Both the position numbers and the translations under genes were made by a program. Shown here piece after piece: positions 54,639 to 62,575 of a stretch of DNA of 64,000 nucleotides. Source of the DNA: Hymenobacter sedentarius (lineage in GTDB: Bacteria > Bacteroidota > Bacteroidia > Cytophagales > Hymenobacteraceae); assembly GCF_001507645.1 (NCBI RefSeq), contig NZ_CP013909.1, positions 2,542,001-2,606,000 on the forward strand, given 5' to 3'. The notes under the pieces were generated by a model. It saw nothing but the letters and a program-made list of their open reading frames with translations, did not search any database and had not been told where the DNA came from. The number at the start of each line of letters is the position of its first letter. The stretch's first letter is position 1.

Positions 54639-57600
54639 TTAGAAGCCAATGTTGAAGCCCACGGTGTAGGTGCGGGCCTGGCCCACCGAGTTGCGGTCGA
54701 CGCCCGCGCCGGTATTGCTAGCTCCGTTGGTAGATATTTCCGGGTCGATGCCCGAGTACTTGGTCAGCAGGGCAGCGTTTTGCACCTGCACATAGATGCG
54801 GGCGTTGGCCACTTTCACGCGGTCCAGCAGGGGCTGAGCAAAGGAATAGCCCAACGAAACCTGCCGCAACCGGGCAAAGTCGCCTTTTTCCACGTTCGAC
54901 GACATCACCAGAGCCGACCCGTTCGAGACGTTGTCGGTGTACACCACCCGCGGCCACTTGGCGTTGGGGTTGCTTTCGGTCCAGCGGTCCATGATGTCGG
55001 TTGCGTTGTTCCAGAAGCGCTGGTCGTGTAGGCCGGATTTCGTGCCATTGTAGATGTAGTTGCCGCCCGAGAACTGCACGAACAGGCCCAGGTCGATGCC
55101 TTTATAACGGAACGTGTTGTCGAAGCCGCCGTAGTAGGTGGGCAACACGGGGCCGTAGTAGACCCCGTCGGTGAGCTGGTTGGGGGCTGCCGTCGGCTTG
55201 CCGTCCGCCACGTTGGTCCAGCCCAGGCCCAGGTGGTTGTACTGAGCCACCGTGCCGTCGGCTTTCTGAATCATGCGCTGCCCATTGGCCGGGTTCACGC
55301 CCAGTGACTTAACGGCCAGGATTTGACCGGCCGAGTTGCCCACCTGGGTAAAATTGGCGGTTTCGAGGCCGCCCGTGGACGTGGGCAGGCGCTGGCCTTC
55401 GGTGGCCAGGGCGAGCACCCGGTTTTTCAGCGTCGTCACGTTGCCGCTCACGGTCCAGGTGAAGGCTTTGTCTTGGAGGACATTGTAGGTAAGGTTGAGC
55501 TCCACGCCGGTATTGCGCATCGCGCCCACGTTGCCCAGGATGGCGTTGCCCGGGATGCCTTTCGAGGGCGCCTGCGGCACGCTCAGAATCAGGCCGTCCA
55601 CGAGGTTGTTGTAATAGGATAAATCGCCCCGCAGGCGGTCCTGCATAAAGCCAAATGAAACCCCCAAGTCGGACTTTTTGCTCACTTCCCACGTCAGGTT
55701 GGGGTTGCCGGCGTTGCTGAAGCCCAGCGTGGAATTAGCCCCGTAGAAACCCGAATCATAGGTTTGCAGCGACACAAAGTCGCCGATGCCCTGGTTGTTG
55801 CCGACTTTGCCGATGCTGCCGGTAAGCTTCAGAAACGAGAACGCCTGGGCAAACGCCGCGTTCTTCCAGAAGCCTTCCTCCGACACGACGTAGCCGAGCG
55901 AGGCGCCGTAAAAGTTGCCGTACTTCTTCGCAAAAGCCGAAAAGCCGTCGCGGCGCACGTTGACGGTGGCCAGGTACTTGCGGTCGAAGTTATAGTTCAG
56001 ACGTCCGAAAAAGGACACCAAGTAGTTGGCGCCCTGGAAGTTGCCCGACGGGGCGATGGTGGTGTAGTTGCCCTGAAAGGTGGTAAAGAAAGGGTCGGCT
56101 ACCCCGGTGCGCGCGGCGCCCCAGCGCTGCACGTTGGTGGTCTGCTGCTCGTTGCCCAGCAAGAGCGAAAAGTTGTGCTTTTCGTTGAAGCTGCGGTCGT
56201 ACTGCGCGGTGTTCTGCCAGTTCGTCCGTTTGTTGGTACGGTAGTAGTTGTCGGCTTCGCCGCCCGGGTTGCTCAGGGTGCCGGCCAGCGAGGTGTAAAA
56301 GGCTTGGTCTTCAAAGGAGATGTTGTTGATGCCATACTGCGTCCGCAGGTTCAGGCCCTTGATGACTTCCCAGTCGGCGTTCACGCTGCCCTGGATTTCG
56401 CTGCCGTCGGAGTTGAAGCGGTTGTTGGCTATGTCCACCACCGGGTTGATGAAGCCAATCACGAAGGGCGAGCCCGTGGCGGGGTTGATGTTGGGCCCGG
56501 CTCCGATGCTGGGGCCGCTGGCGTTCGGGGTGCCGTCGGGGTTGTAGGGCGCCAGGTTGGGCGGCAGCAGGATGGGCACGCGGCCCAGACCGGCTGAGCC
56601 GAAGGAGTTGTCGCCCACCGAGCCTGTGTTGGGCGAGGAGTTGTGCGTGTTGGAGTAGCCCACGCGCATGCCCACGCTGAAGTTGCTGAACACCTTGTGG
56701 TCAACGTTCAAGCGGGCCGAAACGCGCTGGAAGTCGTTGTTCACAATCATGCCCTTCTGGTCGGTGTAGCCCACCGACGAGTAGAACGTGGTTTTCTCCG
56801 TGCCGCCCGAAAAATTCAGGTTGTGCGACTGCGCGAACCCCGTGCGGTAGATGTAGTCGTACCAGCGGGTATCGGCGGCGTTGCCGTTGGCGTCGGCCAG
56901 CTTAAAGCCTTCCACGTTGGTGGCCGGCTGCCCCACCGAGCGCCGGTTGGCGTTTAGGTTGCGCACGGCTTCGTTCTTGATGGTCACGTAGTCCTGCGCG
57001 CCCAGCACGTCGTACAACCGCACGGGCTTCGACCAGCCCACCCAGGTGTCGTAGCTGAGGTGGCTTTGGCCCTTGCGTCCCTTTTTGGTCGTTACCAGGA
57101 TAACGCCGCCGGCGGCGCGCGAGCCGTAAATGGCCGTGGCCGAGGCGTCTTTCAGCACGTCCATGCTTTCGATGTCGGCCGGGTTCAGGTTGCTCAACGG
57201 GTTGTTGGGCACGCTGCCCACCGCCGAGGAGTTGCCGCTGAACGCGGGAATGCCGTCGATGACGATGAGCGGCCCCGAACTCAGGCTAATCGAGTTTACG
57301 CCGCGGATGCGGATAACGGGCGGGTTGTTCAGCACGCCGTTGGGCGTGGTGATGTTCACGCCCGAAGCCCGGCCCTGCAAGGCCTGGTCGAAGCTTTGTA
57401 CCGGCGCCGTGGCGATTTGCTTGCCGCTCACGGAGGCAACGCTGCCCGTCAGGTCGCGGCGTGCCTGCGTGCCGTAGCCCACTACCACCACCTCGTCGAG
57501 GCCGGTGGGGTTCACCTTCAGGGTCACGTTTATGGTCGACTGGTTGCCGATGGCTACTTCCTTGCTGTCGTAGCCAACAAAGGAGAACACCAGCGTCTTG

Positions 57601-57806
57601 GCCACTTCCGAAACCGACAGACTGTATTTGCCATCGACGTCGGTGGAGGTGCCCTGGTTACCGCCCTTCACGATTACGGTCACGCCCGGAATCGAGGCAC
57701 CATCCGAGCCCACCACCGCACCGGAAACCGTCCGGCTCTGGGCTTGCAGGTCGTGGGCCACAAAGGCCAGGACCATTGAAAAAAATAAGAGTAAGATTCT
57801 TCTCAT
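54639..57806 (-). CDS. SusC/RagA-family TonB-dependent outer-membrane transporter
   Basis: This protein has 1055 residues with a signal peptide ending DLQAQ. An N-terminal carboxypeptidase-D-like domain (VSGAVVGSDGASIPGVTVIV) is followed by the TonB box and SusC signature LDEVVVVGYGTQARRDLTGS. A plug domain with ILKD-type sequence (MDVLKDASATAIYGSRAAGG) and a 22-strand barrel complete it. It imports nutrients with energy from TonB. The shorter length and lack of an extra N-terminal signalling domain suggest it is not controlled through an anti-sigma factor. Confidence 0.95.
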   Translation of the reverse strand: MRRILLLFFSMVLAFVAHDLQAQSRTVSGAVVGSDGASIPGVTVIVKGGNQGTSTDVDGKYSLSVSEVAKTLVFSFVGYDSKEVAIGNQSTINVTLKVNPTGLDEVVVVGYGTQARRDLTGSVASVSGKQIATAPVQSFDQALQGRASGVNITTPNGVLNNPPVIRIRGVNSISLSSGPLIVIDGIPAFSGNSSAVGSVPNNPLSNLNPADIESMDVLKDASATAIYGSRAAGGVILVTTKKGRKGQSHLSYDTWVGWSKPVRLYDVLGAQDYVTIKNEAVRNLNANRRSVGQPATNVEGFKLADANGNAADTRWYDYIYRTGFAQSHNLNFSGGTEKTTFYSSVGYTDQKGMIVNNDFQRVSARLNVDHKVFSNFSVGMRVGYSNTHNSSPNTGSVGDNSFGSAGLGRVPILLPPNLAPYNPDGTPNASGPSIGAGPNINPATGSPFVIGFINPVVDIANNRFNSDGSEIQGSVNADWEVIKGLNLRTQYGINNISFEDQAFYTSLAGTLSNPGGEADNYYRTNKRTNWQNTAQYDRSFNEKHNFSLLLGNEQQTTNVQRWGAARTGVADPFFTTFQGNYTTIAPSGNFQGANYLVSFFGRLNYNFDRKYLATVNVRRDGFSAFAKKYGNFYGASLGYVVSEEGFWKNAAFAQAFSFLKLTGSIGKVGNNQGIGDFVSLQTYDSGFYGANSTLGFSNAGNPNLTWEVSKKSDLGVSFGFMQDRLRGDLSYYNNLVDGLILSVPQAPSKGIPGNAILGNVGAMRNTGVELNLTYNVLQDKAFTWTVSGNVTTLKNRVLALATEGQRLPTSTGGLETANFTQVGNSAGQILAVKSLGVNPANGQRMIQKADGTVAQYNHLGLGWTNVADGKPTAAPNQLTDGVYYGPVLPTYYGGFDNTFRYKGIDLGLFVQFSGGNYIYNGTKSGLHDQRFWNNATDIMDRWTESNPNAKWPRVVYTDNVSNGSALVMSSNVEKGDFARLRQVSLGYSFAQPLLDRVKVANARIYVQVQNAALLTKYSGIDPEISTNGASNTGAGVDRNSVGQARTYTVGFNIGF

Positions 57807-58180
57807 GTGGTTGGTTTCTAAGTAAAAGGTGAGTGTGCTTATTTTCGCTAATGTAGCGGCCCTGCTTACACAACCGGGTTATCGTTTAAGAAAAAATAAT
57901 CAACAAAAAACAGCCTTTTTACATAACCTAATGGTAGTGAGTGTACTTGAATGAATGAAAATTCACTGATATTCGAGGAGGTTTTTATAAATGATGGGGT
58001 GAAAAACCTGGCTGGAAACAAGCCGATGGCTGCTAACCCGGCCGTCCTGTTGGTCCAAAGCCGCCTGCTGGCTTTCCCCAATCGTATCCAGCGCGTTGCC
58101 AACAGGGCTATGCTTGGTTTTGGCTATATAAACACCCTCTGGTGCCTCGCGGCACCCTTCGCGGACGGCCTAGAAAGAAC
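57807..58180. other. Upstream region of susC without a gene
   Basis: No protein with homology was seen. An 89-codon plus-strand frame at 57951-58220 runs into the terminator and has no recognisable feature. A small hairpin GGTGCC-TCGC-GGCACC lies at 58141-58156. No TAnnTTTG box was found on the minus strand, so the susC promoter is not identified. Confidence 0.5.
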
Positions 58181-58215
58181 GGGCCCCTCCGCTGATTGCT
58201 CAACCGGAGGGGCCC
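58181..58215 (-). terminator. Probable terminator after the SDR gene
   Basis: GGGCCCCTCCG (58181-58191) pairs perfectly with CGGAGGGGCCC (58205-58215). The T-tract on the minus strand is poor (GTTCTTTC), so efficiency is uncertain. Confidence 0.6.
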
Positions 58216-58281
58216 ATTAATTCAATTACAACACCGGGCGATGGGCCAGTGAAAGACCCACCCATCAACTCTATCCTGGGA

Positions 58282-58995
58282 TTACCACGGCACGGGCTGG
58301 CCCTGCCAGGTCACGAAGCTGCCGTTTTCTTCGGCGTGCAGCTGCTCGGCCAGGCGGATGATGCCGCGGGCCGAGTCGGCCGGCTCCTGGGTGGCGTGGT
58401 CGCCGCCCATGTCGGTGCGCATCCAGCCCGGGTCCACGATAACCGAAATCAGGCCCATGTGGCCGATTTCGGCGGCCAGGCTGCGCATGTACATGTTCAG
58501 GGCGGCCTTGCTGGCGCTGTAGTGGTAGGGGTCTCCGGTGGCTTTCCAGGTCAGGGAGCCCTGGCCCGACGAAATGCTGATGATGCGGCCCTTGCGGCCG
58601 GCGCGCAGCAGCGGCAGCAGCGCCTGCGACACCAGGAGCGGTCCGATGGCATTGACCTGCATGGTTTCGATGGCATCGTCGTGGGTGAGCTGGCCCAGGC
58701 GCTGGTGGGCATCGCCGGAGCCGGCGTGCGGGTACACGCCGGCGTTGTTTATCAGCACGTCGAGGGCGTCGGTGTTGTCGCTCACGGTTTTCACGGCGGC
58801 GGCAATGGAGGCCGCGTCGGTTACGTCGAGGGGTACGAGCACGAGCCGGTCGGAATACTGCTGGTGCAGCTGTTGGAGCTCGGTGGCGGCGTCGGGGTGC
58901 CGGCTGGCGGCAAATACGTGGTCGCCGCGCTCGAGGTACTGGCGGGTAAGTTCGAGGCCCAGGCCCCGGTTGGCTCCGGTGATGAAAACGCGCAT
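58282..58995 (-). CDS. Short-chain dehydrogenase/reductase
   Basis: This 237-residue protein has the nucleotide-binding TGxxxGxG motif at the N-terminus as ITGANRGLGLELT. LINNAGVYP follows, and the active-site YHYSASKAALNMYMRS gives Tyr and Lys of the YxxxK motif; Ser lies in IISISSGQGSL. This fits the classical SDR family, closest in style to the sniffer or C-factor type carbonyl reductases. The substrate is unknown. It is a single-gene unit. Confidence 0.93.
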   Translation of the reverse strand: MRVFITGANRGLGLELTRQYLERGDHVFAASRHPDAATELQQLHQQYSDRLVLVPLDVTDAASIAAAVKTVSDNTDALDVLINNAGVYPHAGSGDAHQRLGQLTHDDAIETMQVNAIGPLLVSQALLPLLRAGRKGRIISISSGQGSLTWKATGDPYHYSASKAALNMYMRSLAAEIGHMGLISVIVDPGWMRTDMGGDHATQEPADSARGIIRLAEQLHAEENGSFVTWQGQPVPW

Positions 58996-59202
58996 ATAGT
59001 TTTAAGGTGGAGTGAGGAAGTGCGTGCGAAAAGGGCCTGCAGTTTACGCAAAAAAGCCCGCCTTGCTATTTTGGCAACAATACCTGCGGGAGCAGATGGA
59101 GTTGAGCTACCTCAACAGACCACGCCGGCAGGGGTTGCCGCCGACGCAGTTCCTCGGGCTACTGATTCTTTCTCAGCTCTTAGCAGGAGCAGATTAGGAC
59201 GG

Positions 59203-59210
59203 TACATTTG
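59203..59210 (+). promoter_or_regulatory. Possible -7 box of the GNAT gene
   Basis: TACATTTG matches TAnnTTTG 28 bases before the ATG at 59238. No clear -33 TTG is present at the right distance. Confidence 0.4.
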
Positions 59211-59237
59211 AGACTCAACCCTGCCTTAGATTTTAAC

Positions 59238-59768
59238 ATGAGCATACAGATTACCACCCTTGCTCCCGAAGAAATTGAGCTGAGCCTGCCGCAGCTGGTG
59301 GAGCTGTTTCAGGATGCCATTGCTTCGGGGGCGGCGCTTGGGTTTTTGTCGCCCCTTACTGACGAGGAGGCCGGCAGCTTCTGGCGCCGCGTTCGGGACG
59401 GGGTGCGGGCGGGGGCGCTGCATCTGTTCGTGGCCCGGGACGAAGCCACCCAACAAGTGCTGGGAACCGTGCAGCTGGCCCTGGCCCCGCAAACCAACGG
59501 CCGCCACCGGGCCGACGTGGCCAAGATGATGGTGCACCGCAGCGCCCGCCGCCAGGGCCTCGGCCGGCAGCTGCTGCAGGCCCTCGAAATCAAAGCAGCC
59601 CAACTGGGCCGCACCACCCTGGTGCTCGATACCCGGCAGGGCGACGTAGCCGAGCAGCTGTATCAATCTCTGCACTACCAGGCAGCCGGCGTGGTGCCCG
59701 AATACGCCCAAAGCGGCGACGGCACCCGGCACGCCACGGTTATCTACTATAAGCTGCTGGCCGCCTAA
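59238..59768 (+). CDS. GNAT-family N-acetyltransferase
   Basis: This protein has about 176 residues from the ATG at 59238. The acetyl-CoA binding motif A reads KMMVHRSARRQGLGRQLLQALE, with the RxxGxG pyrophosphate loop. TLVLDTRQGDVAEQLYQSLHYQ is motif B. This layout resembles small-molecule acetyltransferases. The substrate is unknown. Confidence 0.9.
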   Translation: MSIQITTLAPEEIELSLPQLVELFQDAIASGAALGFLSPLTDEEAGSFWRRVRDGVRAGALHLFVARDEATQQVLGTVQLALAPQTNGRHRADVAKMMVHRSARRQGLGRQLLQALEIKAAQLGRTTLVLDTRQGDVAEQLYQSLHYQAAGVVPEYAQSGDGTRHATVIYYKLLAA

Positions 59769-59771
59769 ACG

Positions 59772-59810
59772 CAAAAAAGAGAGCAGCCCGGTTGGCTGCT
59801 CCCTTTTTTG
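59772..59810. terminator. Bidirectional terminator between convergent genes
   Basis: Arms 59772-59788 and 59794-59810 pair at 16 of 17 positions, with A6 and T6 tracts in the stem and a CGGTT loop. It serves both the GNAT gene and the GNAT-nitrilase gene. Confidence 0.88.
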
Positions 59811-59828
59811 ATAACTGCAAAAACAAAT

Positions 59829-61571
59829 TTAACCAGCGGCAATGGCCTTGCGGCGGCTGCGGGTGATGCGTTCTTCGGTGCCTTGGCTGAGCAGCTCGTC
59901 GTCGCGGTCCGATTTTTTTACCGTCCAGCCCAGCGAGTAGAGGTCTTTGCGGCGGTCGCGCAGATTGCGCACGGCGCCGCTGGTGTTCAGGTCCTTGAGC
60001 AAATCCAGGTCGAGGTCGGCAATCAGCGTCATCTCGGTGTTGGGCGTAGCTTCGGCCACGATGGCGTCGTGCGGGAAGGCGAAGTCCGAAGGGCTAAACA
60101 CGGCGCTCTGCGAGTACTGAATGTCCATGTTTTCGACGCGCGGCAGGTTGCCCACCGAGCCGGTGATGGCCACGTAGCATTCGTTCTCAATGGCCCGGGC
60201 CTGGGCGCAGATGCGCACGCGCTGGTAAGCGTTTTTGGTGTCGGTCCAGAACGGCACGAACAGGATTTTCACGCCTTCGTCGCTCAGCATGCGGGCCAGT
60301 TCCGGGAATTCTACGTCGTAGCACACCAGAATGCCGATTTTGCCGAAGTCCGTGTCGAAGCACTTAAGCTTGTCGCCGCCGCGCATGCCCCAGTAGCTGG
60401 CCTCGTCGGGCGTTACGTGCAGCTTGTACTGCTCGTCCACGGTGCCGTCGCGGCGGCAGAGGTAGGCCACGTTAAACAGCTTGCCGTCCTCGTACACCGG
60501 CATGGAGCCGGCCACGATGTTGATGTTGTAGCTCACGGCCAGCTCCATCATCTTCGCCTTGATGGGCTCGGTGAAGGCGGCCATGGCCCGGATGGCCACC
60601 GCCGGCGAGTCCTCGTTGGTGAGGGCCATGAGCGGGGCGTTGAAAAACTCCGGGAACATTACGCAGTCAGCCTTGTAGCCCGATACCGTGTCTACGAAAA
60701 ACTCCATTTGCTGCAGCAGGTCTTCCAGGCTGCGGGTGGCGCGCATCTGCCACTGCACAATGCCGATGCGCACGTTGCTCTTGGTGTTGCCGATTAGTTT
60801 TTCTTCCTCCTCGTAGTACACGTTTATCCACTCCAACAGTGTGGCAAAGGCCTTCGATTCGGAGTCGTAGGGCAGGTAGCCGCGGATGATTTTACGGACG
60901 TGAAACTCGTTGGAGAGCTGGAAGGTGAGGATGGGGTCGACCACTTCCTTGTTGCGCACCATCTCCACGTACTTGGCCGGGGTCATCTCGTTGGCGTACT
61001 GGGCGTAGCCGGGAATGCGGCCGCCGGCCACCATAGCCCGCAGGTTCAGGTTTTCGCACAGCTCCTTGCGGGCGTCGTAGAGGCGGCGGCCCAGGCGGAG
61101 GCTGCGGTACTCGGGGTCCACGAATACGTCGACGCCGTAGAGCGTGTCGCCGTTGTCGTTGTGGGTGTCAAACTTGCCGTGGCCCGTGATTTTGGCGTAG
61201 GTGTGGCGGTCGCCGAAGTCGCTGTACTGCACGATGATTGCCAGCGCGGCGGCCACCAGGCGGCCGTTGTCCTCGATGCCAATCTGGCCTTCGGGAAACT
61301 TGCGGAGCAGGGCCGCAAACTCGTCGGCGGCCCAGGCGCCTTCCATGTTGGAATACACCTTGTCCATGATTTCCTTCACGGCCTTGAAGTCGGAGCGGCG
61401 CAGCGTGCGGAGCACCAGCTTGTGGGCCGGCACGGCCGTGGGCGTGAGTCGCTCGACTACCGACGGGGTAAGCGCGGGCTTGCCCACTTTTTTGGCATGG
61501 CTGCCGCCAGTGGTGGCTTTGCCATTAGAGGAGGCAGCAGCCGAAGCTTTGCCGTTAGAAGAAGTGGCCAT
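59829..61571 (-). CDS. GNAT acetyltransferase fused to a carbon-nitrogen hydrolase
   Basis: This protein has 580 residues. The first 40 are Ala/Ser/Lys-rich. An acetyltransferase domain follows (LVLRTLRRSDFKAVKEIMDK, FVDPEYRSLRLGRRLYDARKEL). The second half is a nitrilase-superfamily amidase with the Glu-Lys-Cys triad in MFPEFFNAPLM, EQYKLHVTPDEASYWG and ILVCYDVEFPELARML. This two-domain combination is known in several bacteria, but the reaction is not established. It could deacylate and re-acylate an amide metabolite. It stands alone between two terminators. Confidence 0.92.
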   Translation of the reverse strand: MATSSNGKASAAASSNGKATTGGSHAKKVGKPALTPSVVERLTPTAVPAHKLVLRTLRRSDFKAVKEIMDKVYSNMEGAWAADEFAALLRKFPEGQIGIEDNGRLVAAALAIIVQYSDFGDRHTYAKITGHGKFDTHNDNGDTLYGVDVFVDPEYRSLRLGRRLYDARKELCENLNLRAMVAGGRIPGYAQYANEMTPAKYVEMVRNKEVVDPILTFQLSNEFHVRKIIRGYLPYDSESKAFATLLEWINVYYEEEEKLIGNTKSNVRIGIVQWQMRATRSLEDLLQQMEFFVDTVSGYKADCVMFPEFFNAPLMALTNEDSPAVAIRAMAAFTEPIKAKMMELAVSYNINIVAGSMPVYEDGKLFNVAYLCRRDGTVDEQYKLHVTPDEASYWGMRGGDKLKCFDTDFGKIGILVCYDVEFPELARMLSDEGVKILFVPFWTDTKNAYQRVRICAQARAIENECYVAITGSVGNLPRVENMDIQYSQSAVFSPSDFAFPHDAIVAEATPNTEMTLIADLDLDLLKDLNTSGAVRNLRDRRKDLYSLGWTVKKSDRDDELLSQGTEERITRSRRKAIAAG

Positions 61572-61668
61572 ATATAGTTCGAAAACGAAACGACTGGAGA
61601 AATTGGGCTGAAAACCGTGGCAGCGCGGCTATTTAAGAAGCCGGTCCAACAAATTTACCCGTAAAAAA

Positions 61669-61696
61669 ACCCGTTGGCAGAGGTAGCCAACGGGTT
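61669..61696 (-). terminator. Intrinsic terminator after the CoA-transferase gene
   Basis: AACCCGTTGGC (61669-61679) and GCCAACGGGTT (61686-61696) form an 11-bp stem. On the minus strand the stem is followed by seven T. It lies 105 bases after the CoA-transferase stop. Confidence 0.82.
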
Positions 61697-61801
61697 GATA
61701 AACGAAAATCTAGACAGAACGGTGCATTAAGGCCGAAATTACTCCCGCACCACGCCGCGCGGAGTAAAGAAACAGGCGGCAGCCCCGCAGAATTAATTGA
61801 G

Positions 61802-62461
61802 CTAAACGCCCTGCATCTCGGGCACTTCGCCATCGGGCACCACCAACTTTCCAGCCGTAGCGGCTCTAATCTGCTCCACGCTCACGCCGGGGGCGCGCTC
61901 GCGCAGCACAAAGCCGTCGGGCGTCACGTCGAGCACGGCCAGCTCGGTCACGATTTTCTTCACGCAGTGCAGGCCCGTGATGGGCAGCGTGCACTTCGGC
62001 AGCAGCTTACTAGAGCCGTCGCGGGCCACGTGCTGCATGGCCACAATGATGTTCTTGGCAGAGGCCACCAAGTCCATGGCGCCGCCCATGCCTTTCACCA
62101 TCTTGCCGGGGATTTTCCAGTTGGCAATGTCGCCGTTTTCGGATACTTCCATGGCCCCCAAGATGGTCAGGTCCACGTGTTCGCCGCGAATCATGCCAAA
62201 GGAATCGGCCGAGGAGAAGAGGCTGGAGCCGGGCAGCGTGGTCACGGTCTGCTTGCCGGCGTTGATGAGGTCGGGGTCCACCTGGTCTTCGGTGGGGAAG
62301 GGGCCCATGCCAAGCAAGCCGTTTTCGGACTGCAATTCCACGTTGATGCCGGCCGGGATGTAGTTGGCCACCAGCGTGGGAATGCCGATGCCGAGGTTGA
62401 CGTACGAGCCGTCTTTTACTTCCTGGGCTATTCTTTTGGCGATGCCGTGTTTGTCGAGCAT
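61802..62461 (-). CDS. scoB: 3-oxoacid CoA-transferase subunit B
   Basis: This protein has about 219 residues from the ATG at 62459-62461, the usual length. An upstream frame extension to 62497 overlaps a repeat fragment. [17 protein letters not shown] and the catalytic Glu in [14 protein letters not shown] are typical of the beta subunit, and [19 protein letters not shown] follows. The enzyme moves CoA between succinate and acetoacetate in ketone body or short-chain acid use. The A subunit, usually directly upstream, is not in the window. Confidence 0.93.
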   Translation of the reverse strand: MLDKHGIAKRIAQEVKDGSYVNLGIGIPTLVANYIPAGINVELQSENGLLGMGPFPTEDQVDPDLINAGKQTVTTLPGSSLFSSADSFGMIRGEHVDLTILGAMEVSENGDIANWKIPGKMVKGMGGAMDLVASAKNIIVAMQHVARDGSSKLLPKCTLPITGLHCVKKIVTELAVLDVTPDGFVLRERAPGVSVEQIRAATAGKLVVPDGEVPEMQGV

Positions 62462-62493
62462 GAGTTGGGTGGGAATGAAGAATGGAAAAGCAG

Positions 62494-62528
62494 TCATGCC
62501 GAGCGCAGCCGAGGCATCTCGCGTGGGG
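62494..62528. repeat. Single-arm relative of the REP-like palindrome
   Basis: The segment TCATGCCGAGCGCAGCCGAG, continuing to GGGG at 62528, resembles one arm of the palindrome at 46866 (TCATTCTGAGCGGAGCGAAG). No matching second arm lies nearby. It sits just upstream of scoB. Confidence 0.6.
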
Positions 62529-62575
62529 CACTTATTCCTTTGTTGAATAATTGAATTGCCGTGGCGGGCCAGACG

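Noticed and set aside
57951-58220. 89-codon plus-strand frame upstream of susC
   Set aside because: It has no domain, runs through a small hairpin and ends inside the SDR terminator.
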